A stretch of DNA of 64,000 nucleotides from Monocercomonoides exilis (taxonomy: Eukaryota > Preaxostyla > Oxymonadida > Polymastigidae). The translations under genes were made by a program, and so were the position numbers. Positions 50,121-63,617 of this stretch are shown piece by piece. The stretch spans positions 372,001-436,000 of the forward strand of contig LSRY02000037.1 in the NCBI GenBank assembly GCA_001643675.2, in the 5' to 3' direction. The stretch's first letter is position 1. The number at the start of each line of letters is the position of its first letter. The notes below the pieces were generated by a model. That model was given only the letters and a program-made list of their open reading frames with translations, searched no databases and was not told where the DNA came from.

Positions 50121-53100
50121 TTCTCCATTTTTAATTGTCACATTGCTTCGATCGAATTAAATCCCACCAAAAGATGAGTTGCAAACAATTGTGTCTTTCA
50201 AAACCACGTGGCATTCCCCAAAATCAACAAGAGATCTATTCTATGAGCATGCTTCATCTGAGTCTGCTCTTTCTTGCATTTCTTCACTGTCTGATGATAG
50301 TCTTCCTTCAATTGTGCAGAATTCCATTTCCACAGATGAGCATTCGACAAAGTCTGCAAGACTTCCTTTTTCCACTTGTGCATATTTTGATTTAAATAGG
50401 CAGTTTTTGAAAGATACCTTCAAAGAAAATCCTGATATTACTGAAGTTGAACTCTCACCTTTCCTTGAAATATTTCCAATCATTGTGTTTATCATCTCAA
50501 GTCTCCCTTCAAAATGATTCACAACACCCAAAGAATGCATTAAATCTGTAATATTACAAGATGAAAAGGTTGCCTGACTCTCTTTGAACTTAAACACTGA
50601 TTCTTGAAAGAAAAAGTTGCTGATCACGCATTTGTCAAAAGTGCAATCACTTGCCATAGAATATACAAGATGAAAAGAGAGATTGTTCGCTTTATTCCAT
50701 GGATTCAATGAAGAAAAGGTACAGCCATTTGCTTCTAAACTCCCGCTTTTCACGGAAACAAATGATGCATGCAACGAAAGCAACTCAGCAGGAAACTTGA
50801 AGCTCAGCATCGCCATGGTCACGCAATTCAGAATCTCTATGATGGCATCACTCGCTTGTTCCATATCTGACACAACTTCAATGTTTGCGTTGCTTTGCAT
50901 TCGAGACAAGAACGTCATGTTATCTAATACAATCGCTTCCTCAATCACCGATTTCTCATCAACCAGCAGCATACTCATCACTTCGTTTGTCAAATGACGC
51001 AGTCCATACCCAACGCTTGCACATGGCATCACCACAGTTCCGCATTGCCTTTCATTCTTTCCTTCTTTCCCTTCAGATGATGAAACAATTATCATATCAC
51101 TTTCATATATTATGATGAAGTCCATCAGATTTGTGTCCATCACATGTTCAGTCGTGTCCGATCCGTATATCGCGTTTGTTGACAAATATGCACATTCCTT
51201 CAGCGAGAATCTGAATTGAGTGTCATTTATCTGTCTTGAGATGTTATGGCACTGCACATATATGTCGTTTCCAACCCCAGCTGTGTTTCCAATAAACTTC
51301 ATCCTCCTGAACACAAAGTTCAACTCTCCTGTATAATCTGTGCTCACATGCACCCCGCCTCCTCTCCCGCTCATCGAACAGCTGCATCTCATCATCGTTG
51401 AGTCGCTCACACTCAATCTTCCACCTGAGTTGATGCAAAAATGCATAACTCCCCCGCATGCACTTTCTCCAGACTTGTCATCCACAAAGCTGCATCCATT
51501 CACTTCAACATCGATTTCGTTCTCTTTATCTGTGTGAATTATGCATGCCCCATTGTCTCTCCGCTCCAATGTGTCAAAAGTCGATCCATTCACACAAATC
51601 ATCCCGCTTTCGTTTGAGTTTCCCGCTTTCGTCTTCATCTCAAACACACATCCCCCAGAAATACTTATCTGTGCGAATTCAAGCTCATTACAGCGGCAAA
51701 TGCTTCCCGAATAAATAATGAAAACACTCGCTCCTATTGAAGATAATTCCATTGATAGATCATTCGCTTCCAGCACTCCTTTTCTCATCTTGATAAAACT
51801 GCATTCTGCTCCTTTCCCTTCAAAACAACATTTCTCAAGCTGAAGTACACCTTTCTTATTCACAATCACTCTCTCTACCGAGCTTTCGTACTGCAAATCA
51901 ACTGAAAGAATAATCAATTCCATCGTCAGATTTTCTTTGTTAATGATATATCTCCCGTTTGATCCATACAACTTTTTCAAAAACTTCAACTTTGATTTCG
52001 TCTCTTCTTTTCTTTCGACGCTTGATGAAACAACCCTGAACAATGACAGCTCATATTCATTTGCAACAGCTGTTTCACCTTCAACAATAACCATTTTCTC
52101 TCTCGCATTCCAATCAATATGGCTCATTCCCATCCAAAATGTGAAGCATGGCTCATTTTCATTCCCGCAATGCAGTAAGTCAAATCCTCCTGAAGACACA
52201 AATATCTCGCTATTCCAATAAGGCATCAAAAATCGAAGCAAATCAACATCACCAATCGTCAAGTCGCTTCCCACAAATGCTTGGCTATCGTTCTGTGATT
52301 TTGTGAAATCAAATGCAAATGAATCAGTTGTGATTGTTTTGTTCAAATCAGATGACAGCACATAGATGTTCTTCCCCGTCCATGCATCATTCTTTTCAAA
52401 CTCAACGTTCCTTAGCTTCAATAAGTCTGATATAATTGTTTCTCTACAGTCAACACACATTCCTCCTCCTCTTCCGTTTCCTTTCGAGCATCTGCAATGC
52501 TTCAATTCCCCTCCATTGACATCTAACTGGCCAGAAGTTCCAAGTGTCACTTTCATCGCACCGCCTGAAGCACTTTCTTGTGCTTCCACATCAACAAAGG
52601 AATTGTTTTTCACATGAACCATTGATTCAAATTCCAACGGCACTTACAAAAATGAAAGCGTCTCAAAAACACAGCTTTCCAATTCCACAAAGCCTCCTGC
52701 CGTTGAAATAAGAGAGCATCGAACTGATCGATCCACAGAGGAAATAACACGGAGATTGAAGGAACAATTTGTGAGAATAAGAGTCGACGAAGAAGACAGA
52801 TCTGAAATCGATATAATCAGACTTTTCAAAGAAGGAGGCAAAGCGATGGGAATTGAAAATATAACATGCACAAATTGAACATCAATTGATGTGAAAAACA
52901 CATAATCAGCATCGTGTGCGTTTAACTGTGGATCAATCCGAAGGGTGCAATTAGAATCTGTTGCGAAAGAACTTATTTTCAGATTTGTCATCACAAAAGC
53001 ATCTTGGACATTTGCCATTTGCTCAATCTGTAAATTTCTCATACCAAGAGTTGAATCTTCAAGATGTCCAAATCCACTCCAAAATGTTTGACACGGCATT

Positions 53101-56100
53101 TTTTCGCCTCCACACCCAACAAGATCCAGACCAGATGGGGAAACAACAACAGAGCGAGATGTGTATTCAGTCAAAAATAACGCAAGATCCACCGCTTTTC
53201 CGTTGAAAATAGTTGTATCTGTCCCTTCAATATATGATGTTAGATTCCCGTCATCATCAAAAAGATTGAAACAAAATCTATTAGCGGTTACAGATTTGTT
53301 CAAATTCACGCTTCCAACAAACATGTCTCTCCCTTCATTCGCCTGGTTATCTTGGAAACTCAGTGCCGAGAACTCAATTTCACTCGACAAATCATTGAAC
53401 ATCCAATAATAAATTGCTCCTCCTCTTCCATTCATTTCATTCACTCCACAGAAAAGAAAAAAAACATCTTTCACCCACACGCTGCAGTTTCCAACTGACT
53501 CACAGTTTATGCATCCACCATTACCTTCATTCGAAGTGCATCGCTCAAATGACGTGCCATTCTCAATGCCCACCATCGTTCCATTTTTTGCTCGAATCAC
53601 GCTGCCAATGGAAAATCGACAATTCATTACACACGTGTCATTTATTACCATGCTCGAGTCTTTGCTACAGATAAACAGCGCCTCGCTGCTGCAATTCACT
53701 TCAGATATCTTGCTCCCGGCAACATTTAGCATTCCTGAATGCAAAACACAAATTCCGCTATCTGTGCCAAAATCCATCATTTCCCATCTTGTGTTATCAA
53801 TCTGCACCACACTTCCTTCCCCGCGAATTATCCACGTTGGACACACTGCCCAAGAATCAGGCTTTCCTCCAAATACACAAGAAATCACATTCACTCGCCC
53901 AGCCATACCTTTGATCACTTCTCCATACTTGCCTCGTGAAATAGGAAAAGTAAATATGATATTCTGAAATGTTAGCGAAGTCGACAAAGAACCTGTTGAA
54001 AGCATAACATGTCCATGAATTCCAACAATCATCTCAGATTTCCGCTCTTCACCTCGGATCATCAGCTTCTCGTCTTTGCGATCAATCTCACTCACCAGAT
54101 TCGCAGAGTCCTGAATGTGCAGGATTGTTCTTGTATCTCCAAGTTTGCTGTATCCATATCCCAGCTCCATGCACGGACTCACACTCGAGCCACATCCTTC
54201 CACTTCTTTTCCTTCTCTCTCATCCACATAAATAATATCATCGTCTGAAGGAAACAGAAACCGCAGAAGCGTCATGTTCATTCTTTCATCCGATGGATCT
54301 ATCACCCATTTTCTGCTCTCATACTCCCCAACCTCCGCTGACCCTTCCCACAGTAATGGATCCACCATCTGCCTCGGGTTTTTGCATACCAGATAAACAT
54401 CCGCCCCACGCTGTGCGTCATTCTCACCAAAAGCAACACTCTTCATCGAATATGTCAAATTTGCATCTTCCAACGTGAGATGCAGCCCTCCACCAAATCC
54501 TTCAGTTGCTGGAACCTTGCATCCTTCAACACTGTTGGAATCAAACAAAAACATTCCTCTGTTCATCACTCTGACTATCAAGCATCCTCCTTTTGAGCCA
54601 GTTGAGGAACACGAAACTCGACTGAAATTGCATTTCTTCACCTCCATCTTCTTCCCATCTCCCACAACCCCTACAATACCTCCACCATCTCCGTTTGATC
54701 TTGACAAATCACTCACATTGCATTCTTGCAAGCTCAGTTCGCTTGTTTCATCAACCATCAATGCGCAATGGCCAGCAAACGTCCCCTCACACACAGATGA
54801 ATTCACAATGCTCATTTTTGCTTCGCAATTAATCTCCACAAGCCCTCCATTCCCGTTTCTCTTTGTGTTTCTTATCACCAAATTATCCACATTTCCAATG
54901 ACGCCTCCGCCCCTCAGCTCAATTGCCGGCAATGCAGAAAATTCAAAATCAACAAGATTCAATTCACTAATGATCACAGTCCCTCCAACTCCTTTCACAA
55001 AGCTGTATTTACACTTCTGCCCAACTGTCTTCATTTTCATTCCCATTTTTTCAAGCATCACTTTTGACCCTTCACATAGCACCAAGCATTCTCTGGCTGT
55101 CGGTGAAAACAATGAAGGAAGCACCAACACCATTTTCGACAACTTAACCTCGTTCACACACTTTATTAGATCTGCTCCTTCTCCGCTTCCTCCTTCTTCA
55201 ACTTCAATCTCATCTCCAATATTCTCAACATCAATATCAAAACCCCGAGAAGAAAGAACAACTGCATCTTTAAAGCTGAATGTTCTTTGTAATCTGACTC
55301 CTGCTTTCTCTGCTTTGAATCGCACATCCCCTGCATATTCTATGGATCTGCATCCAAACCACTCAAATCCACACAGAGGGTAATTCCTTCCGCTTTCTCC
55401 TTCCACGTATGCTGGCAGCTCCCACTCACTGGTAAATAGAGCCAGAGGAACCTCCAACAATTCTTCCTCCTCAAAGCATATAAACTCATTCCACCTCACC
55501 TTTTCTGAAGATATTTCCTGGCCAATTTGTTCACGCCCCAGTGAATTCCAGAGGCACTGTCCTCGAATATACATGTTTTTCCCACAATATGCATCACATT
55601 CTCCAAACAAGAGACTTTCAATCTTGAAAGTCGCAGTGCTTCCATACTCCAGAAACAACCACCCTCCTTTTCCAGAAGTTGTTGTTTTTGCTCTGCATCT
55701 TGAAATATTGCTTTTTGACACACAAAGCATTCCATCATTTCAGAGGGCACATCTCATCGCTCCGCCTTCAATGCTCTCCAAGGAACTAATATTTGTCATA
55801 TTATTCTCTGTTATCAAGCATTCGACATTCAGCGTTGATTCAAAAAGAACTGAGCAATCGGCACCTTGCACTTCCAATCCTTCAAATGTGCAGTTCTTCA
55901 ACTGAATTGATGGATTCTCGCGATTCCTTTCAGATGCTTGTTTGTTGCACAGAATAAAAAGCGACTTTCCGGTCTTTATGTTTGCAATTCTGACACCAAC
56001 AAGCCAAAGAAAAGATCCCTTTGATTCAATTAGCGTGTAATCAATTGCTCCCTCTTCTTCGCTTTTCATCGTGAACAAACAGTCTTCAATCTCAATCTTT

Positions 56101-59100
56101 CCTTCAACTCCATCTGAAGCGATCAGAACAGTTGTTCCATTCGTTAAAGCCAATGGAGCTTCCACCCTCAACCCCACAATGTGCATTGCACTTTTAGTGC
56201 TCATCACTTTCTTTCTTTCACCATCCATTATTTCTTGAACGCAAAGAACTGCCTTCTCTTGAACATCACCTCTCAATTCCACATCACTCAAATCCACTTC
56301 TTCTTTCATGTCAACTGCATCCTTCACATATACGATTTTCTCAACACTTTTTCCAAGTCTCAGAAGCGAGTAATAAATTGACAAGCACGGATATTCCTCA
56401 AATCCGCACACAACAGTGTTAACACCACTTTGTGACGAAGTATATACCTTCCCTTCTATTTCTCTGAAAAATAGGATCAATGGAATGAAAACATCAGTAT
56501 CATCTCCATCGATCCCTTCCATTGATTCCATCGATCCCTTATCTGCTTCTTCAACAAATAGAAACGTGTCTGACGACACACTTCTTTTCAGATTTGGTGA
56601 TCGAATAAACAGATCTCTTCCATGGCTTGCTGCATTTAGCTTTGATGAAGGAAATATTGGAGCAGAAACAACAAAGTCAATTGACTCTTCCATAAGTTGA
56701 AGATATATTCCTCCTCCAAACCCTTCCTCTTCTCCACTTGGTGCAGCACAGCCACTGAACGAACACTCTGTCAACTTCAAAACATTGCTATCTGAGATCA
56801 ACTCAAACATTCCTCCTCCACAGCCTCCTCCATCCAGCACTGCACATTCATCAAATGTGCAATTATCAATCCCTACAATCTTCTGCTTTGTGCTTGATGA
56901 GAACAAAATGCTCACACCTCCTCCATTCTGTTTTGAACTGAGCACTTTCTTCATCGTGCAATCACTAACATTCACATTTGCCTTGCCTTCGCATAATAGA
57001 ATACTTCCTTCACCCGCGTGTATTGATTCAAAGGTTGATTCACTCATAGAAAGTGCGCAATTCTCATCTCCTATTTCGGTGATCTTCAACAACGATCCTG
57101 CAGAAAACTCCATTGACCTCACAGCCAGTCTATTAACAGTAACTTGACCTCCAGAAACCCTCAAAAAAGAAATACTAATTGCTCCTCTTTTCGCACCCAC
57201 CCCACACTCTGCCATGTTAAATGCCCCTGAATCGCACTGAACAACAGCTTCATGAGAGCCAAGCGTCTCTGGAATGGCAAAGCAAATGCCACTCAACAAC
57301 GCTTTCGTTTGAACTTCAATCATCCCTTTGGTGTTCCCTGTTCCTTCCTGCTCCAATGCAATTGACATTCCATTCAAACTCGCCATGATCATCCATTCAT
57401 ATCCTTTCAGATTCAGCTCCTCTTTTAAGATAAATGGGGTGTGGAGCTCAATGTGTCGATTCTTCTCTTCAAACCTTACGCTAACTGCTTGCCCAATTGT
57501 TTCACAAGGGTTTTCAGCAAATCCACATCTGCTGAAATCTGCACCTTCTGTTCCTCCAACATGAGCAAATGTAGTCAAATTACTCCACAGATACACAACC
57601 AGTGGAATCCAGAACCCATCTCCAGTTGTTGATCTTTCAGATCCTCTTGCACAGTCAAAGTCCGACAATGACAGATTAAACCCGATTGTAGTTGTGTTGA
57701 CCAGCCCTATCAATCTTGATGCATTAACAAATACATTATTGCCTTTCGAAGCTTTGCAATCGTTGAATCGAACTCTTTTCAGCGCAAACGTATCTGTTTC
57801 ATCTCCAACCCAAAGATATATACCCCCTCCGCATCCACATAAATCAGATGCAGATTTCTGTTTTGCTTCACAACCGGAAAACACAACTGTTCCGCTTCCA
57901 TCAGAAGTGTTTCCCACAAAGAATATCGAACCTCTTTCCAGTTCCATCCAAATTCCTCCACCATTTCCTTCTGAGCATTCACATCCTGAAAATGTCATGT
58001 TGTTCATCTCGCATATCTCATTATTCATCAATCTTCCTTCAAATATCGCTCCATTTCCCACCGTTCTTCTTACAGAATCAAACACAACTGACTTTACAGA
58101 AAGTTGAGAAGGCGTTGAGAAGGATATAAGTTGGCGCATGCTTGTGAATAGAGAAAATGAAACTGAGCTCATTGTTGTTTCTCCACCTTCGAGAATTATC
58201 ATTGATGTTGTCGATGCAACACTTCCAGCTTCTTCACCTCGAAAAATCGAATCTGATATCTCAATCTTTCCATTTCCTCTCATTCTCAGAACAGCAGACC
58301 CAGGATTCGAATTTTTGTTTGAATGAATGACTGTGAAACTGGAAATAGAAAGATATCCAACAGTGACATCGAGCAGCGCTTTTCCTTCTCCGGTATTGCT
58401 CGATATCAGTGTTGACGTTTCTGGATCTTCTCCTCTCAGAGTCACATTTGTTGAAGACACAGCTATTTCGTTATGGATATAACTACCTTCTTCCACAATC
58501 AGCGGCTGTGAATTCGTTCTTTTCAGCATTCCTTTGCGTATTGTTTCACATGGAATCCCTCCAAACCCGCAGTTTTCTTTATTGTCATCTCCAAATATCG
58601 AGGAAACAAACACATATGGTGCAGTTTCTGGAAATAGCGGAAGCCATTCGCTTCTATCAGTCCATCCAATGGTTACGCGCCATGGCTGTGTACTAGCTGA
58701 ATAAGACGAAACAAATGAATCAAAAATTACCTTTTCATCATAAATCTTATTTCCCCAAGACGAAATATCGCATCCACAATCAGTCGCACTGATTGTGTTG
58801 TTTTCAAAATTACAAAAAGAAATTTGAACAATTCCTGTGGTATTGTTTGCACTTTTCCACACAAAAGAAAGTGTTCCATAATTTGCATTATTTTCACAAA
58901 AGCCAAAAACGCATTCTGATAAAATTGGATAACATTTGGTGAAGCAAACTCCCATCCCAGCTGCATAATAGCTTGCAATGCAATAAAGAACATAATTGTT
59001 GGCAAATACTGATCCATTTGACTGATATTAACTAAATAATCCAGAATAATGACGACTTTTGCAATGCTCAAAAATACAGCCTTTAATGCTCTGAATAGCT

Positions 59101-60242
59101 GAAGATCTCGAGTTCAAACCACCACCAGCGTATCCAGCAGAACAATTCGAATAATTGCAACCATATGAAAAATGAAATCCATTTCCGATATGAGAAACAG
59201 CTCCACCATACAAACCTTCGTTCACAAGCGAAGAATTCACATTCAAAAATGAGCAGTTTGTCGCTCTCAGAGTTGCATTTCTAGAAAGGCGCATAGCTAA
59301 TCCAACTGTTGTTGAGCTTGACAAGTCTGAGAAGATAACAGATGAGGCAATAACATCTCCTGAGGAATATGCATTCTCAGTTCCGTTTTGCGGTGAATGT
59401 GTTACCGAACAATGTTCAAAGGAAGAGTTCAATAATAACAGTTTCTCGTTGGTCGGCACAATAACAGACCCAAACTGTGCATTGCTGCATCCGTAGAACA
59501 TTGATGAATAAACGCAGCAGCCAATCCACTTTGATGATGAGCAATATCTGTGCTTTGTCTTGTATTTTGAAGATTTTTGTGAAATGTTCAGAAAACTGCA
59601 TTCATGGATTTCCAGGTCTTCAACAGCTCCACACCCGAGAATCAACGTTTGCCATTCAGTTAACAATGAATTAAACGCACAATTTCCGAATTTAATTTTT
59701 GGTTGATGCTGCGAATGTACATCGTTTCTTCCGCATGCCAACGGCAAGATTTCTTTGAATAGGCAAAATTTTGAAACGCTCACATTCTGCAGCCTCAAAC
59801 ATCCTCCACATGCTTCAAAAGCAGATGCATTTTCGAAACTGGAGAATATCAAAGAACAATCTTGGCACAAAAACAGTGAATTTCTGTTCGTTTTTGCAAC
59901 GCCACCAAATTGTTTTTGCATCATAAATGCTTTCTTAATCATCAGAGTTGCATTACTCAAGAGGAGATAATCGTCTAAAGTTGTTTGTTTCTGAGTAAAC
60001 TGATTTATTTGCTTCTCTTTCGCATTTGTTATCTGCGAATTAACAAAAGATGTTTCGGTGCAACAATTATTGGACATAAATTTCCTTATCAATTCTTTTT
60101 CAGATAAATAGAAATCATAGTTGTTCTGATGTTCAATCATTGTTGAATATTGAATCTCTTTTGAAAAGCTTTCCTGGCATATGATAGATAGAAAAGCGCA
60201 GCAAAATACAACTCGTAGAAATGTGTCCTTTGTTGATTCCAT
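48231..60242 (-). pseudogene. Giant beta-helix surface receptor, copy B (five in-frame stops)
   Basis: A single continuous frame of 4,003 codons on the minus strand, colinear with receptor A. Start chosen at MESTKDTFLRVVFCCAFLSI, a signal peptide; an ATG seven codons upstream is possible. The eight CG-x-PC modules lie near 58570, 57530, 56400, 55370, 54190, 53110, 52165 and 51040. The membrane span, basic stop-transfer, acidic linker and complete kinase-like C-lobe follow, without interruption by DIRS. Five stops interrupt the frame: TAA 59028, TGA 55740, TAA 52644, TAG 50241 and TAA 50157 (lowest plus-strand base of each). Similarity to the family continues directly across each stop, so they are not introns. 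The last 630 residues are nearly identical to copy A while the ectodomain has diverged. Probably a pseudogene or a reservoir of sequence; readthrough cannot be excluded. Confidence 0.78.
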
Positions 60243-62209
60243 CAGAAAATTAGGTTTTGGCATTTGAACCACAATCCAATTATGGCACGTGGATCTCAAG
60301 CCCCAAATAAAATGATATACTGATTAATGCGTTCAACGCAACATCTGGTTCTGTTGAAACCATTTCATAATGATAAGTATTTCTGCAATTTTCAATGTCG
60401 CTCAGTCTTTTCGTATTTGGAAGATAACTTTATCGGATGATAGCGTTTGCATCTCTTCACAAGATATCTTGAAAAATTAAATAATCGTAGAAAAAATGAA
60501 CTCCATTTTGGAGGTCTTGAGTTGTTTGCCATTGAACATGAAAATAAAATGATGTGCCTGAATTTGAAATAGTTGTGAATTGATACGTTTTCTCTGAAGA
60601 AACTGAAATTGCGAAAGAGAAGCACACCTCAACAAAAACCCATTGAAAAATCAGTGCTGTGAATTGGTCCAAAGTCATCTGAAACCTCACGATTTGCTCA
60701 AAAATCCCACCAAGCACTGAGTGCAAGCCAGCTTTCATTTTAACATTAGGAAAATTTTGAAGATATCGAAATCAATTCATATTTTTCTGACTGTTCTTTT
60801 TGTTTTCAAAAATAATCCAACGAAAGATTGAGTGTTATATGTAAGTTTCTGTGACATTCCAATTTGTTGGGGAAATAAAAGCACCGACTTTATTTTGTTA
60901 TCGGCAGGAACCTTCAGGATTAATTCCACATCTGGAAAGTGCTCGCATAACATTCGATGAACAAAGAAAAAAATAATCGAATAAAAATTCAGAAATCAAC
61001 GAAAAAGTCAATTTCACAACAGAATCCGGTTTCTATTATTGTTTTAAAAAAACCAAGCTGCACAAACATGTATCCACAAATCCGAAATCCTGAAAATGAA
61101 CCTGATAGTAACGGAAATGGGTTTTTTTAGTCATTTCCACTTCTTCTGACTGGAAGCATTTCTATTCGGATTCCAAAATTTTTTGATTTTGAAACGTTAA
61201 AATGCAAACATGGAAAGATGATTCAACAAATCAAAGGAAATAAAAAACAAATAAAACCTTCCATTTCGATTTTCATTTGCATTTAGTTGGATTTTTCGGA
61301 AGAAATTTCGCTTGGCTATCATGTTGTTTGCAACTTTCATCAAATATGATTTCAGATCCTTTGATATTTCGTTTTTTTCGCTTATCATCAGCCGTTGTCT
61401 CATAATTTGCTATTCTTCAGAGTTAGCTCCAATTTATTTTCTTCAACTAAAAATCATTCTGTGTTCAGATAACATTGCCTCAGTCTTCAACACAAATCAA
61501 CAAAAGCATACTCTTCTTTTCTTTTCATGCACTTTCCTTTTCTTGAAAATGTGTTTGGCTTTCTAATAATTGTGAGACAGATTTTTGAATAGAATGAAGT
61601 TAAATTTCAAGATCATTTCTGAATTCAAATAATAAAATATCACCATTTCGCATTCAAGCATGGCAGAAATTTCTAAGCGGTTCATGTTAATCAATTCAGC
61701 GAAAAATAAATAGCACACCATCAGTTTCAACAATTATTGAAAAAATTGTTTTTCCGTGACTTCAATCTTAAAATCAGCTGTTCCATCATGTTCTAAGCTT
61801 TTCATAATTATTTTTAGAGTGTGCTTCAGGATTCAAAGACAGGACTCTTCTGCTACCATTTGGCTGAAGCAATTCTGTAATCTGAAGAAATACACGTTTA
61901 CATATGTTTTTGAATAAAATCAATCAAATAGTACAACACACATAATATGTGTCACTCACAGATTATCGTTTTGTGGGTAAAAAATGTTGTGCTGGACAAA
62001 AATAAACCATTTTGACAAACATATAAATCATCCATTCAGATATTCACTGTTCTTGTTAATTGTTAATTCTTTTTGTATTATAGAAAAAAAAAAAGAAAAA
62101 CAAAAATTTGATGAATATTTCGTTTATTTTATCATGTTTTTTTTGAAATGCTCCATGAAATTTGAATGAAAAAAACTCTAAAACATATCAATTGTTCACC
62201 AAGTGTTGT
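60243..62209. other. Region upstream of receptor B
   Basis: Mostly AT-rich. A minus-strand ORF of 93 codons (60738-60457, MKAGLHSVLGGIFEQIVRFQ...) has a fairly protein-like composition and sits 215 bp upstream of the receptor start. It could be a small gene, an upstream exon or a gene fragment; I do not recognise it. Other ORFs (for example 61312-61566 plus) look spurious. Confidence 0.4.
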
Positions 62210-63617
62210 TTATTGCGGAAGTCCAAAATAAACTGGCATCTTGTCAATGTTCATTATTCCCCACTCACCTCCCTTTGTTTGTCTTGTTTTTCTTGTACAT
62301 GAAAGCGGCAATGATTTGTTGTCCAATTTCACAATTCCGATCACTTTTTTGAAGCTTTCTTCAAAGATCTGGGCTGTTGAAAGAGTTTTGTGAAAATCAT
62401 TCACAAGTCCACTTTCTTTTAATGCAGAAAAAATGTAGATCGATGAAGAAACTTGCAGAATGGCATTCACTGCAACCCACAAAAGTTGTTCCATACTATC
62501 ATGCGTTGAACCTGATCTCACCTGTTGAATTTGAAGTTTCCAAAGTGAAAAAACCAATAAATCCAATGACTCCAACAAATGTGTTGCATTCGGATGTAAA
62601 ACCGAAAGCAATATATTTTCATTAGCAAGTCGAGTCAATACGTTGTCCGACAGGTGTATTCGGCACCCATCAAGCATCAACACTGCCTGTGCGTGTTTAT
62701 CTGGCAAAATCATTCTTTTGATGTTGACATGAGGAATGAAAACTTTCTCAATCCAGCTTTCAAACAACTCCTTTGTGAAATAAGACGAATTTCCGATTTC
62801 CACACAACCATGAATTCCGATAAGATAGCCTTGAGATTGAAGGGATCTTATGTTGAATGGTTTTTGCATCAGAAAACAAGGAGGAACAAAAGTTCCATCA
62901 AGCGAAATACAATGAAGCAATGATAACCTTTTTTCTCCTCTGTCAACAGGCGTGTGATCAATTACACGATTTTCATTTGTTCCGACTATAAGGTTCATCT
63001 TTCTTGTATCTTCATAGGCATGATAGCCTGATTCATCAGCATAAAAAAATCATTGAAGAATATTTTCCACGCACATATTGAACCAAATGATTTTTCTAAA
63101 TGATAATGCTTTGTTCCGATATTTTCATTCTTTTTTCTTCTCTCACGCTTGAAGGAACGACCATCAATTCCTCGCAATGCCTTTTTATGAATGAAGAATG
63201 AAAATTGTGAGAAGGCGTTTTATGACAAACTTTCGCAACAACGGCTCTTAGCGTTTTCGGTGTGATTTGCTTTCTTTTATCTCTCAGATTTTTTAGTATT
63301 TCCATGACTCGTTTTTCTTGCTTTCGAGTTATCAACATGTTTTTTTTCTCAAAAACCTTTTTCCTTATATATCCGGTTCTAACCTGGCATACAAGGCTCG
63401 GTGTGCAGTTGAGCGCCTTTGCAATTCGCACGTTAGAAGGAATTTTAACTTTTCTCGTTAAATAAGCGTTGAAGAAGGAACGAATTAATGAAACTTTCGT
63501 TTTTGAAGTGTTTCGAGACAAGAATGATGAAATGAAGTGCAGGTCTAATTTTGGAATTAATTCTGTTAAAACTGTTTCATATGAAAATGCACTAAAAGTT
63601 GAAATATCGAAAGGCAT
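62210..63617 (-). pseudogene. Second broken pogo-like (DDE_1) transposase
   Basis: Start at ATG 63615-63617 (MPFDISTFSAFSYETV). The N-terminal half is a helix-turn-helix/CENP-B-like region with FIKRHCEELMVVPSSVREEK. The catalytic part keeps FYADESGYHAYED (first aspartate, about 63040), VLMLDGCRIH (second) and LLESLDLLVF (third). A TAG near 63096 follows KISEQSIII, and a frameshift lies in the A7 run at 63043-63049 (plus strand), so the N- and C-terminal halves are in different frames. It differs enough from the element at 2.3-4.0 kb to be another family or subfamily. Confidence 0.75.

Noticed and set aside
48231-60242. Introns as the explanation of the stops in receptor B
   Set aside because: The frame and the family similarity continue directly on both sides of every stop. 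GTAAGT at 52644 looks like a donor, but no acceptor exists that would not remove conserved sequence.
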